From: Tsukamurella asaccharolytica | GTDB lineage: Bacteria > Actinomycetota > Actinomycetes > Mycobacteriales > Mycobacteriaceae | NCBI RefSeq assembly: GCF_007858435.1 | Contig: NZ_VIGW01000003.1 | Span: 533,298-597,297, forward strand | Direction: 5' to 3' | Length of the DNA: 64,000 nt | Part shown: positions 17,227 to 26,762 of the stretch, piece by piece | Layout of the letters: every line of letters begins with the position of its first letter | Numbering within the stretch: position 1 is the stretch's first letter | Notes under the pieces: generated by a model | What the model saw: only the letters and a program-made list of their open reading frames with translations | Databases searched by the model: none | What the model was told of the DNA's origin: nothing | Program-made: the position numbers and the translations under genes

Positions 17227-18059
17227 AGTGCCGCGAGGAACGAGCGGATCTCCTGGAGCGTGCCGGCCCGGCGCATCCGCTCCGCGTCGAACAGCACGAG
17301 GAAGTCGGCCATCTCGAAATCGGGATCGTACGAGGGCATACCGCAGATCACGCCGCCGTACCGGGTGGCCAGCCGGATCGTCGGCGGCACCAGCTCCTCG
17401 TCCGCGCCGTCGGGCCGCGGCAGATCCTCGATCGGCACTCCGTCGACGGAGACCGGGCGGATCGGATCGACCCGGACCTCACCGCTCGCGAGTGCCTCGT
17501 TGTCGGTCAGGAAGCCCAGGGCGGCGCGCACGAGAGCGGCCCGGGGGTGCACACCGTCCTCCATGCGGACGGACATGCAGCCCATCGCGTACCGGAATCC
17601 GGAGCGTTCGTAGAAGAGCAGCAGGGCGATCCGCAAGAGGACCGACACGACGCCGCCCCGGTACGCCGTGGCGATCGTCGCCCGGCCCCACTCGGCGACC
17701 CCGTCCGCCATCGCGTCGAACGCGGGGCTGAGGCGGAACATGCTGGTCGTGAACACCTCCCGCTGTCCGCGGGGTGCAGGAAGTATGACGCGGTAGCAGC
17801 CCACGATCTCGTCGGTCGGGTCGTGCCGGACGAGGATGTGGGCGCTGTGATCGTCGAACCGGTCCACGTCGATGGGCCGGCCGAGACGCTCGCTGATCAC
17901 CGCCCCCGGGAGCGGCGCGCCGAGCTCGGTGGAGAAGGCTTCGTACCGCAGGGCTTGCGCGCGTTCGATATCACGCGGATCCTCCGCGACGAACACCGTG
18001 TACGGGGTGCGGTCCGTCGCGGCGAAGAGCACGGTTCCCGCCGGTGTGCGCGTGGTCAT
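17223..18059 (-). CDS. GNAT-type N-acyltransferase (OlsB/FeeM-like)
   Basis: A 278-residue soluble enzyme of the autoinducer-synthase-like GNAT branch that makes N-acyl amino acids or lyso-ornithine lipids. Visible features are an IERAQALRYEAF entry helix, DDHSAHILVRHD and EIVGCYRVILP strands, and WGRATIATAYRGG around the acyl-donor site. It starts with ATG overlapping the hydroxylase stop and ends overlapping the MMPL start. Between an amino acid N-hydroxylase and a lipid exporter, it probably links a fatty acyl group to an ornithine or lysine derivative. The substrate cannot be told from sequence. It is not close in layout to MbtK. Confidence 0.8.
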   Translation of the reverse strand: MTTRTPAGTVLFAATDRTPYTVFVAEDPRDIERAQALRYEAFSTELGAPLPGAVISERLGRPIDVDRFDDHSAHILVRHDPTDEIVGCYRVILPAPRGQREVFTTSMFRLSPAFDAMADGVAEWGRATIATAYRGGVVSVLLRIALLLFYERSGFRYAMGCMSVRMEDGVHPRAALVRAALGFLTDNEALASGEVRVDPIRPVSVDGVPIEDLPRPDGADEELVPPTIRLATRYGGVICGMPSYDPDFEMADFLVLFDAERMRRAGTLQEIRSFLAAL

Positions 18060-19303
18060 GGCGACTCCTCGTGTTCCAGTGCGCGGGCGATCTCGCCCGC
18101 GCGGACGGCGACGTTGGACAACAGCGTGGTCCCGAGCCCGTGTCCAGGGAGGTCGGCACCCTGCACGAACAGGCCGGGGACCTCCGCCCCGTCGATCACG
18201 GCGCGGTGCGAGCGGGCGATGTGCACGTCGGCGTCCGGCGGGGCGACGCCCTCGAACCCGGTGAGCCCGCCGGGGTGGAACCCCGTCGCGCAGACCACGG
18301 CGTCGACGGTCATCGCCGTCGTCTCACCGGTGGTGAGGCGTCGCACGATCGTCTCGACCCCACCGCCCGCCGCCACCGCCGCGGAGACGACATCGCTGGT
18401 GCGGTGCACTCCCAACCGACCTGAGCCGATCACCTTCTGGCGATACCACCGGTCGTACAGCTCTCGAGTCAGTCCGTGTTCCACCGCCGCGTAGTTGGTG
18501 TTGCCATGACGGTGCAGGAGCGCGTCACGCACCTCCGGCGTCGCGGTGGCGAACTCGTCGACCACGTCCGGGTCGAAGACTTGGTTGACGAACGGGCTCT
18601 CGTCGACGTCCGCCATGCCGAAGCCGTGGAAGACGAGGTCGACGCGGGCGCCGGTGTCGTGCAGGTGCAGCGCCACCTCGGCAGCGGACTGGCCACCCCC
18701 CACCACCAGGAAGCGCGCATCCGCGACCCCGGAAGGCAGGTCACGCTCCAGCGCGCCGAGCCGCGGAACGAGGTCGATGTTGTGGAAGACGCGGCGCGGG
18801 TCGAGTCCGGTCGCCCACGCGGGCAGGACGGGCCGCAGGCCGGGCGCCACGATCACGGACCGGGCGCGGGTCACCTGCTCGTCGCCGCCGGCGCCACGGT
18901 GGGTGACGGCGAACCGCGGACCGTCCGAACAGCGGCGCAGCCCGGTCACCGTACGGCCGTACCGCACCTGATCGGCGAAGGGCGTTGCCGCCCAGGCCAG
19001 GTAGTCGGCGAATTCCGCGCGCTCGGGGGTGAGGACGCCGCGGTTCACGAAGTCGACGAGTCGGCCCCGCGCGCCGAGATACGCGACGAAGGAGAACGGG
19101 CTGGCCTGATTGCGCAGCGTCACCAGGTCTTTGAGGAAGCTGATCTGCATCGACGTGCCCGGGAGCAGCATTCCCGGGTGCCACGCGAAGGACTCGCGGC
19201 GTTCCAAGAACCGCACGGAGCCGATCCGGCCGGGCGACTCCGCCAAGGCGATCGCCAGCGCCAGATTGGCGGGCCCGAATCCGACGCCGAGTACGTCGAC
19301 CAC
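18056..19303 (-). CDS. L-ornithine/L-lysine N-monooxygenase
   Basis: A flavoprotein of about 415 residues from the SidA/PvdA/MbtG family, which hydroxylates the side-chain amine of ornithine or lysine with FAD, NADPH and O2, the first step of hydroxamate siderophores. The FAD motif is VLGVGFGPANLALAIAL, the NADPH motif VVGGGQSAAEVALHL, and the C-terminal family signature ATGFHP is present. SMQISFLKDLVTLRNQ lines the substrate pocket. The GTG at 19303 is the best visible start, but the family usually has several residues before it, so translation may begin upstream. First gene of a coupled three-gene operon. No NRPS gene is near, and I see no clear iron box upstream. Confidence 0.88.
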   Translation of the reverse strand: MVDVLGVGFGPANLALAIALAESPGRIGSVRFLERRESFAWHPGMLLPGTSMQISFLKDLVTLRNQASPFSFVAYLGARGRLVDFVNRGVLTPERAEFADYLAWAATPFADQVRYGRTVTGLRRCSDGPRFAVTHRGAGGDEQVTRARSVIVAPGLRPVLPAWATGLDPRRVFHNIDLVPRLGALERDLPSGVADARFLVVGGGQSAAEVALHLHDTGARVDLVFHGFGMADVDESPFVNQVFDPDVVDEFATATPEVRDALLHRHGNTNYAAVEHGLTRELYDRWYRQKVIGSGRLGVHRTSDVVSAAVAAGGGVETIVRRLTTGETTAMTVDAVVCATGFHPGGLTGFEGVAPPDADVHIARSHRAVIDGAEVPGLFVQGADLPGHGLGTTLLSNVAVRAGEIARALEHEESP

Positions 19304-19490
19304 GTCGTGGTCGTCTCTGGCGTTCGTCGTACGATCACACCCTTCCCAAGGAGCCGGGGCGGTGGCTGGGGCATCCGCCTCGACGGATCGTATCCCTGGA
19401 AAGATCCTGTACACCGTACTTGAGGACAGATCGTTCGGGCCGCGCACTACACCGACTTCGCGGGCCTCCGACTCGCGGGACGGTTGGCGG

Positions 19491-22172
19491 CTACCGCCGG
19501 TGCCGTGGATTGTGCAGGTGCGCGACGAGGCCCGTCCAGCCGGTTTGATGAGTCGCGCCGAGCCCCTCGCCGGTGTCGCCGTCGAAGTACTCGTAGAACG
19601 TGGGATGCTGGGCCCACAGCGGGTTGTCACTTCCCTCGATCCGCCCGGCATCGGCTGGGCGGCGGGCGCCGCCACCGTCGGCTCGCGCTACGGGCCGGAA
19701 GAGGCCGACGAGCCCCTCGTCGATGACGTCGGCCGCCTCCTCCAGTGTGCACAGGTTGTCCGAACCGGTGGGGATGGCGATGGTGAAGTCGTCGCCGAAG
19801 TGTCTGCCGTAGGTCCGTAGCTTGTCGGCGAGCAGGACGTTCACCGGGAACCAGACGGGCCCGCGCCAGTTCGAATTGCCGCCGAACATGCCCGTGGTCG
19901 ACTCACCGGGCTCGTATTGAATGGAGACGGTGTTCCCGTCGACGTCCTCGGTCACATGCTGCTCCGCCTTCGACAACGACCGGATCCCATAGGGCGCCAG
20001 GAATTCCGCCGAGTCGAACATGCGCTCGAGCACCCTGCGCAACCGGTCGGGGCCGACCAGCGAGAGCAGCATCCGGCCGTCACCGGCCCCGTCGGCCGCA
20101 ACGCCCGAGAGCACCGGCTCCACGAGCTCGGGGCGCCGCGAGCGCAGCCAGTTCAGGCGCGCCGTGACGTCGGGGCACTCCTGCGCCACCCACGCCGGGA
20201 CCTCGGTGGCGCCCAGCACCGGAAGCAGGCCGACCATCGAGCGCACCCGCATCGGCAGCGCGCTGCCATCGGGCCGGACGAGGACGTCGTAGAAGAAGCC
20301 GTCCTCCTCGTCCCACAGCGAGAGGCTGTGCGAGCCGAAGTTGTAGGTGGCCTTGGAGATCTGCAGGAAGTGCTCGAGGAACTTGGTCGCGCAGTCCTGC
20401 CACACCGGGTCGTGCCGGGAGAGCTCGATGGCGATCTTGAACATCTGCTGGCAGTAGAAGGCCATCCAGCTGGTGGCGTCGGACTGCTCGAGCCGATAGC
20501 CGGGCGGCAGGGGTGCGGAGCGGTTGAAGAAGCCGATGTTGTCCATGCCGAGGAAGCCGCCCTCGAAGACACCGGCGTCGTCGGACCCCTTACGGTTGAC
20601 CCACCAGGAGAAGTTGAGCAGCAATTTGGTGAACACCCGCACGAGGAAGTCCTGGTCGCGCCAGCCGTCGATGCGGTAGACGTGCCAGGCGGCCCATGCG
20701 TGCACGGGCGGGTTGACATCGCCGAACTCCCACTCGTACGCCGGCAGTTGGCCGTTCGGGTGCATGGCCCACTCGCGGCACATCAGGACAAGTTGCTCCT
20801 TGGCGAACTCCGGGTCCACGTGTGCCAGCGGAATGCAGTGGAAGGCCAGATCCCACGCGGCGAACCAGGGGTACTCCCACTCGTCGGGCATGGAGATCAC
20901 GTCGGCCAGGGAGAAGTGCTTCCACGTGGTGTTCCGGCGCCCCTGGTCGGCACGCTCGCGCGGCGACGGGTCCACCGCCGGATCGCCCTCCAGCCAGGAC
21001 TCCACGTCATAGCGGTAGAGCTGTTTGTTCCACAGCATGCCCGCATAGGCGCGGCGCGCGACGACGCGGTCCTCGCCCTGCACGTCCTCATCGATCACGG
21101 CCCCGTAGAACTCGTCCGCCTCCTCACGGCGATCGGCGAAGACGGCGGCGAAGCCGGGGCCGAAGGTGTCCAGCGAGGGCGCGGGCCGCGAGAGCCGCAG
21201 CCGCACGGTCACGCTCTCCCCCGCGGGAACGGAGGCGAAGCGGTACCAGAACGCCGCCTTCGTGCCGCGCTGCTCCGGATTGACCGCCGACTCGTCGCCC
21301 TGCACCACCCGCTTGGTGATCGCGTCCTTCGGGTAGGGCGATGCGTTGGCCGCGACGCCGAAGAGCTCGACCGCGTCGGTCTCGTTGTCGCAGAACAGCA
21401 ACTGCGGTCCGCCCTCCGCCGCGAGGTGGTAGTCGCCGAGCCACTGGTGCGTCACGTGGGCGGCCACGAGCCCGCCCGCCTGCGGCGCCGACACGCGGGT
21501 GATCTCGCCGCGGCGCTCGTCGTGGCCCCACGCCCAGGTGTTGCGCAGCCACAGCTGGGGCACGAGGTCCAGCGGCGCGGGCGACGGGCCGTGGTTGACG
21601 GCCTCGATCTCCACGCAGATGTCGTCGGGCGCGGCCTTGGCGTAGCGCACGTGCACGTCGAAGAAGCGATTGTCCGCGAGCACCCCCGTGTCGGCGAGCT
21701 CGTACTCCCGCTCGGTGCGGCCACGAGCGGCGTTGCCGTCGCGCAGCTGCTGATACGGGTACTCGGCCTGCGGGTACCGGTACATCCAGTGCATCCAGCT
21801 GTGCGTCGGCGTCCCGTCGATGGGCCACCAGTACTCCTTGACGTCCTCGCCGTGGTTGCCCTGCGCGTTGGTGAGGCCGAACAGGCGCTCCTTGAGGATC
21901 GGGTCGTTGTGGTTCCACAGGCCGACGGCCAGGTTGAGGAAGCCGTAGCGATCGCAGATGCCGCCGAGCCCGTCCTCGCCCCACCGGTAGGCGCGGCGGT
22001 GCGCCTGGTCGAAGCCGAAGCTCCCCCAGGCGTCGCCGCTACTGCTGTAGTCCTCCCGCACGGTGCCCCATTGGCGCCCCGCGAGGTACGGGCCCCACAG
22101 GCGCCACGGCCCGTCGGGGCCCGGGCTCTCGGCCAGGCGGCGGTGTTCGGCCGTGGACTCGGTGTTCTGCAC
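19491..22172 (-). CDS. Glycoside hydrolase family 63 glucosidase
   Basis: An 893-residue protein without a signal peptide, so probably cytoplasmic. The N-terminal half is beta-rich and the C-terminal half is an (alpha/alpha)6 barrel with FAAWDLAFHCIP, which holds the likely catalytic Asp, and GNSNWRGPVWFPVN near the end. GH63 members remove alpha-glucosyl residues from oligosaccharides. The actinobacterial long form may act on glucosylglycerate-type or maltosyl substrates. It starts at GTG. The next gene upstream is a pirin, 75 bases away and on the same strand. Confidence 0.85.
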   Translation of the reverse strand: MQNTESTAEHRRLAESPGPDGPWRLWGPYLAGRQWGTVREDYSSSGDAWGSFGFDQAHRRAYRWGEDGLGGICDRYGFLNLAVGLWNHNDPILKERLFGLTNAQGNHGEDVKEYWWPIDGTPTHSWMHWMYRYPQAEYPYQQLRDGNAARGRTEREYELADTGVLADNRFFDVHVRYAKAAPDDICVEIEAVNHGPSPAPLDLVPQLWLRNTWAWGHDERRGEITRVSAPQAGGLVAAHVTHQWLGDYHLAAEGGPQLLFCDNETDAVELFGVAANASPYPKDAITKRVVQGDESAVNPEQRGTKAAFWYRFASVPAGESVTVRLRLSRPAPSLDTFGPGFAAVFADRREEADEFYGAVIDEDVQGEDRVVARRAYAGMLWNKQLYRYDVESWLEGDPAVDPSPRERADQGRRNTTWKHFSLADVISMPDEWEYPWFAAWDLAFHCIPLAHVDPEFAKEQLVLMCREWAMHPNGQLPAYEWEFGDVNPPVHAWAAWHVYRIDGWRDQDFLVRVFTKLLLNFSWWVNRKGSDDAGVFEGGFLGMDNIGFFNRSAPLPPGYRLEQSDATSWMAFYCQQMFKIAIELSRHDPVWQDCATKFLEHFLQISKATYNFGSHSLSLWDEEDGFFYDVLVRPDGSALPMRVRSMVGLLPVLGATEVPAWVAQECPDVTARLNWLRSRRPELVEPVLSGVAADGAGDGRMLLSLVGPDRLRRVLERMFDSAEFLAPYGIRSLSKAEQHVTEDVDGNTVSIQYEPGESTTGMFGGNSNWRGPVWFPVNVLLADKLRTYGRHFGDDFTIAIPTGSDNLCTLEEAADVIDEGLVGLFRPVARADGGGARRPADAGRIEGSDNPLWAQHPTFYEYFDGDTGEGLGATHQTGWTGLVAHLHNPRHRR

Positions 22173-22247
22173 AAGAGAATCGTCCTACACCGGGCACCGT
22201 GCCGCAGGAGGTGGACCGCGTCGAAGCCGAACGGGTCCGGTGAACGG

Positions 22248-22973
22248 TCACAGCGCCGACGCCGCCTGCGCGCGCATCTCCCAGAACAGGATCTCGGTTT
22301 CGTCCTGCACGGCGCGCAGGGGCAGTTCCCCCGAACCGACGGTGCGCAGTGCGTCGCCCTCCGCGAGTCGGTCGTCGCCGACGTCGACGGCACCCGACAC
22401 CACGAAGAGATGCCCGTAGGGCGCGGGCGGCAGCGCGACGGATTCCCCCGCCGCCAGCCGGGCCGCGTACAGGGCCGCGGCGTCGTTGCCGATCGACACC
22501 GCCGGTGAGTGCCCCGCGATACCGGAGGCCACAAGGACCAGGCCACGCCCGGCGAGCGGGACGTCGGCGGTGCGGTACTCCGGCTGACCGCCGGGCGCAT
22601 CGGGCGGCAGCCACATCTGGATCACCCGAGCCACGACCCCGGTGGAGCGCGGATTCTGCTCGCGGTGGTTCACTCCGGTCCCCGCGCTCATCGCCTGCAC
22701 CTGGCCAGCGCGGACCACCCCCGCAGCACCGGAGTCGTCGTCGTGGTGCACCTCGCCCGTGACCACCCAGGTGACGATCTCCGCGTCGCGGTGGAAGTGC
22801 CGGTCGACGCCCGAACCGGGGTCGACGAGGTCGTCGTTGTGCACGAGCAACTGACCATGAGCATTCGCCGCCAGGTCGAACTTGCCGGTGAACGGCATCG
22901 ATTGCCGCGTGTACAGGCCGTCGCCGCGCCAATGCGTGCGATCGGCGGCCGGGACGATCCTGCTCGCGCTCAC
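22248..22973 (-). CDS. Pirin-family bicupin
   Basis: A 241-residue protein with two cupin domains. The first has the metal-binding pattern HNDDLVDPGSGVDRHFHRDAE (His-x-His and Glu) and a later GTGVNHREQN; the second is degenerate. Pirins bind Fe and some oxidise quercetin; the cellular role in actinobacteria is mostly unknown. It starts at GTG, 18 bases after the aldR stop, and could share its transcript. Confidence 0.88.
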   Translation of the reverse strand: MSASRIVPAADRTHWRGDGLYTRQSMPFTGKFDLAANAHGQLLVHNDDLVDPGSGVDRHFHRDAEIVTWVVTGEVHHDDDSGAAGVVRAGQVQAMSAGTGVNHREQNPRSTGVVARVIQMWLPPDAPGGQPEYRTADVPLAGRGLVLVASGIAGHSPAVSIGNDAAALYAARLAAGESVALPPAPYGHLFVVSGAVDVGDDRLAEGDALRTVGSGELPLRAVQDETEILFWEMRAQAASAL

Positions 22974-22991
22974 CCCGCCACCCTAGGCCGC

Positions 22992-23501
22992 CTACAGCGG
23001 TGCCGAACCGCGGACGTGCTCGAAGACCAGCGAAGTGTTGGTGCCGGCGACCTCTTCGCGGGCGCTGAGGTACTCGACCAGGCGGCGCAGGTCATCGGTG
23101 TCGACGGCGGCGATGTGCAGCAGGTAGTCGTCGCCGCCGGCGAGGAAGTAGGCGTCGATCACGGGCGGGAGATCGATCACGGACTCCACGAACTCCCGGA
23201 TCCGGTTCCGGGCGGTCGAGCGCAGGGTCACCGCGATCATCGCGCGCAGCGGGCGACCCACGGCCGCGGGATCGACGTCGGCGTAGAAGCCGCGGATGAC
23301 GCCCGCGTCGGAGAGGCGCCGCACCCGAGCGTGCACGGTGGACGGGGCGAGGCCGACCTCCTCGGCGAGCGCGGCGTTGGAGACCCGGCCGTCGCGCTGC
23401 AACACCAGCAGGATCCGCCGATCGGCATCGTCGAGCAGTGCTCGACGATCGTTCGAGGACGGCGCGCGATTCGCCGCCCTGGGGGAATATCCTTCACTCA
23501 T
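22992..23501 (-). CDS. aldR: Lrp/AsnC-type regulator of alanine dehydrogenase
   Basis: A 169-residue protein. After a disordered first 22 residues comes the Lrp HTH (DDADRRILLVLQRDGRVSN, APSTVHARVRRL) and the C-terminal RAM effector-binding domain (residues about 85-160). In mycobacteria AldR binds amino acids such as alanine and represses or activates the divergent ald gene. The same divergent pair is present here, separated by 100 bases with repeated CTTCCG motifs, so the assignment rests on both family and context. Confidence 0.9.
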   Translation of the reverse strand: MSEGYSPRAANRAPSSNDRRALLDDADRRILLVLQRDGRVSNAALAEEVGLAPSTVHARVRRLSDAGVIRGFYADVDPAAVGRPLRAMIAVTLRSTARNRIREFVESVIDLPPVIDAYFLAGGDDYLLHIAAVDTDDLRRLVEYLSAREEVAGTNTSLVFEHVRGSAPL

Positions 23502-23601
23502 CTTCCGACCTTCCGGAATTATCTTCCGCTGCCTTGCTAGCTCCTCGGTGTTTCTTCAGACTATGTGACATAAGCCACCTATCGCCTGACAGGAGCACAC
23601 G
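23502..23601. promoter_or_regulatory. aldR-ald control region
   Basis: CTTCCG occurs three times, starting at 23502, 23510 and 23523; the middle copy is part of the palindrome TTCCGGAA (23511-23518). TATGT-G-ACATA (23562-23572) is a second palindrome about 30 bases before ald. AldR-type octamers bind several such sites, so these are the candidate operators. GGAG precedes the ald ATG. Confidence 0.55.
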
Positions 23602-24717
<1,116 letters not shown>

Positions 24718-24739
24718 GGCCGGCCTCACCGGCGACGGT

Positions 24740-26620
24740 TCACCATTCGCCGGCGTCGAAGTACTGTGCGAGGTTCGCCATGCGACGCTGCACCGCGGCC
24801 ACCTCGCGCACACAATGCTCGAGGAGTCCGCGGTCCAGAGAGGGCAGACGCCGGATGGACAGGACGTCGCCCGGTGTACGACCCTCCGCCATCTGCTGCA
24901 CCTGGTGCTCCATCCGCAGCCGCTCGAGAATCGAGAAGGCCTCGCGCAGCACCTCCGCGGAGTCGTCGGGCAGCACCGGCGAATCGGCGCCCGCCGCCAG
25001 CCGGTTGCGGGTTTGCAGCTTCGTCGAGCCTCGACTCAGCGCCGCCCACCGGGCGATGTTCACCACCGGCACCAACGCGTGCGTCTTGATATCGAAGGTG
25101 CCGCCGCGCAGCGAGATCACGTCGCGGACGGACCGCAGCCGAGCCTTCGCCGTCAGGGCCTCGCGGAGCATCAGCATGAAGGCACGGGGATGTTCCGAAA
25201 GGTGCTGGTAGACACCGGCCACGGGCTGCAGGGTCAGATCGCCCCAGACGGGCCGCCCGTCCACCAGCAGCGACGCCATCATCATCGCGTTGTTCGACAG
25301 CGGCGCATCGATCCATTCGCCGGCGGCGAACAGCCATTCCGACTCGGTCCGGCAGAAGCGGGCCTGCGCGGCGACGGCCCCGTTGGTGTCCGACGGGATT
25401 CCGCACTCCTCGAGCCGCGCGTGCACGGCTGCGGCCAGGGCGAGGGCGGCGGACCGTCGCACCTCGATCTCCACGGCGGACTCACCGGGGAGGTCCTTGA
25501 GGATGATCGCGCTGTCGACGTCCGAGCTGGGCACGACCTCGCGACGCGAGACGCTGCCCAGCGAGAGCCAGGTGAAATCGCTCGTCTTCAGCTCGGGGTG
25601 CACCGGCAGCTCGAGCTCGATGCAGCGGCGCACCATCGCCTCGATCGCGACCGCGGCGACGCCGGAGATGTGCCGGACCGGTGCCTGCTGGCCCCAGAGC
25701 ACGGGGAAGATCTTCCGGATCGTCGCGCCGATCTCGGGCAGCTCCGCCGCCTCGGCGCGCTCGATCCGGCGCTGCAGCGCGAACGTCGAGGTGGTGGGCA
25801 CCGTCAAGAAGTCCACGTCTTGCACTACTCCGCGCACCGCGGCCTGCTCGTCGAGCACCGCCATGTAATGCAGCTTCCGGTCGAGCATCTCGATGAGCAC
25901 GTCGGAGGAGAGCGCGGACTCCGGGACGGCCGCCAATGGCGCCGTCATCACTGCAGTCACGGGGTCGGTCACGGGGCGCCCCACGGAGATCACGCGGGCG
26001 CGCAGGTCGTGGTCTGTGACGATGCCGAGGGGCTCCCGGGCTGCGTTCTCCACCACGATGTACCCGGACTTGGCCGCGGTCATCGCGGTGGCGGCCTCCT
26101 GCACGCTGACAGTCGGCGGGCAGACGACCGGTGGGCGCCGCACGATCTCCCCCGCCGTCCGCTCGCGGGCCTCGTCCGCGGCGACCGGGGCAGTGGGCCT
26201 GGCGAGTTCAGTGGCGAGGAAGGCCGCACCGGCCGGCGTGGAGAACATGTCGGCCACCGCCCAGGCGGGCAGTCGGAGCAGGACGACGTCGGAGAGCGCG
26301 ACCGCGCGCGGCCCGCCCTTGGCTCCCACCAGGATCACTACGTAGCCGAAAACGCCACCGGGGCCGACCACCTCGTCGACGTCGCTCACCTCTGTCAGCG
26401 AGGTTGCCGGAAAGTTCCAGACTCCGACCCGGCCCGCGAGGACCACGAAGGCGTGATCGGGCGAAGCGGACAAACCGTCGAGAATCGTCGCGCCCTCGGG
26501 GAATTCGCTGATCGACGATTCAGCGGCCAGACGTGCGCGAACGTCGTCGGGCAGCCCGTCGAACGGAGTGTGCCCGGAGAGGAACGCGAACAGCTCCCCG
26601 AGGTCCGAGAAGTCGGTCAT
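24740..26620 (-). CDS. cNMP-binding/CBS/DUF294 nucleotidyltransferase-like regulator
   Basis: A 626-residue cytoplasmic protein. It has an N-terminal cyclic-nucleotide-binding fold (about 10-130), two CBS domains (about 160-290, with YIVVENAAREPLGIVTDHDL and DRKLHYMAVL), a DUF294 nucleotidyltransferase-like domain related to GlnD (SLGSVSRREVVPSSDVDSAI, with the GS...D.D pattern) and a DUF294 C-terminal helical domain. Such proteins are thought to sense nucleotides and modify or bind a partner; the target is unknown. It is divergent from an amino acid permease with a palindrome between them, so it may take part in amino acid or nitrogen control. The ATG at 26618-26620 was chosen because the cNMP domain begins there. 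Confidence 0.85.
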   Translation of the reverse strand: MTDFSDLGELFAFLSGHTPFDGLPDDVRARLAAESSISEFPEGATILDGLSASPDHAFVVLAGRVGVWNFPATSLTEVSDVDEVVGPGGVFGYVVILVGAKGGPRAVALSDVVLLRLPAWAVADMFSTPAGAAFLATELARPTAPVAADEARERTAGEIVRRPPVVCPPTVSVQEAATAMTAAKSGYIVVENAAREPLGIVTDHDLRARVISVGRPVTDPVTAVMTAPLAAVPESALSSDVLIEMLDRKLHYMAVLDEQAAVRGVVQDVDFLTVPTTSTFALQRRIERAEAAELPEIGATIRKIFPVLWGQQAPVRHISGVAAVAIEAMVRRCIELELPVHPELKTSDFTWLSLGSVSRREVVPSSDVDSAIILKDLPGESAVEIEVRRSAALALAAAVHARLEECGIPSDTNGAVAAQARFCRTESEWLFAAGEWIDAPLSNNAMMMASLLVDGRPVWGDLTLQPVAGVYQHLSEHPRAFMLMLREALTAKARLRSVRDVISLRGGTFDIKTHALVPVVNIARWAALSRGSTKLQTRNRLAAGADSPVLPDDSAEVLREAFSILERLRMEHQVQQMAEGRTPGDVLSIRRLPSLDRGLLEHCVREVAAVQRRMANLAQYFDAGEW

Positions 26621-26653
26621 GGACCTATGTTTACACGCCGAGATCGAACGACA

Positions 26654-26674
26654 TACCGAAGTCATCTCTCGGTA
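26654..26674. promoter_or_regulatory. Inverted repeat between divergent regulator and permease genes
   Basis: TACCGA (26654-26659) and TCGGTA (26669-26674) flank 9 bases, in the 142-base gap between the DUF294 gene and the permease. It is a candidate operator; no regulator is assigned. Confidence 0.35.
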
Positions 26675-26762
26675 ACGCGTCCGCGGAAGCGTTGCGAGGT
26701 CTACATTCCCATCGAGCGCACAACCCCATGCGCACCGATACGTCGAGGAGAAAGACTCATCC

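Noticed and set aside
19304-19490. Iron box upstream of the N-monooxygenase operon
   Set aside because: No sequence close to the DtxR/IdeR consensus (TTAGGTTAGGCTAACCTAA-like) was found in the 187-base gap, so iron control is not supported by the sequence.
19917-22508. Plus-strand frame of 863 codons opposite the GH63 gene
   Set aside because: Antisense shadow; the minus-strand protein has a clear family pattern.
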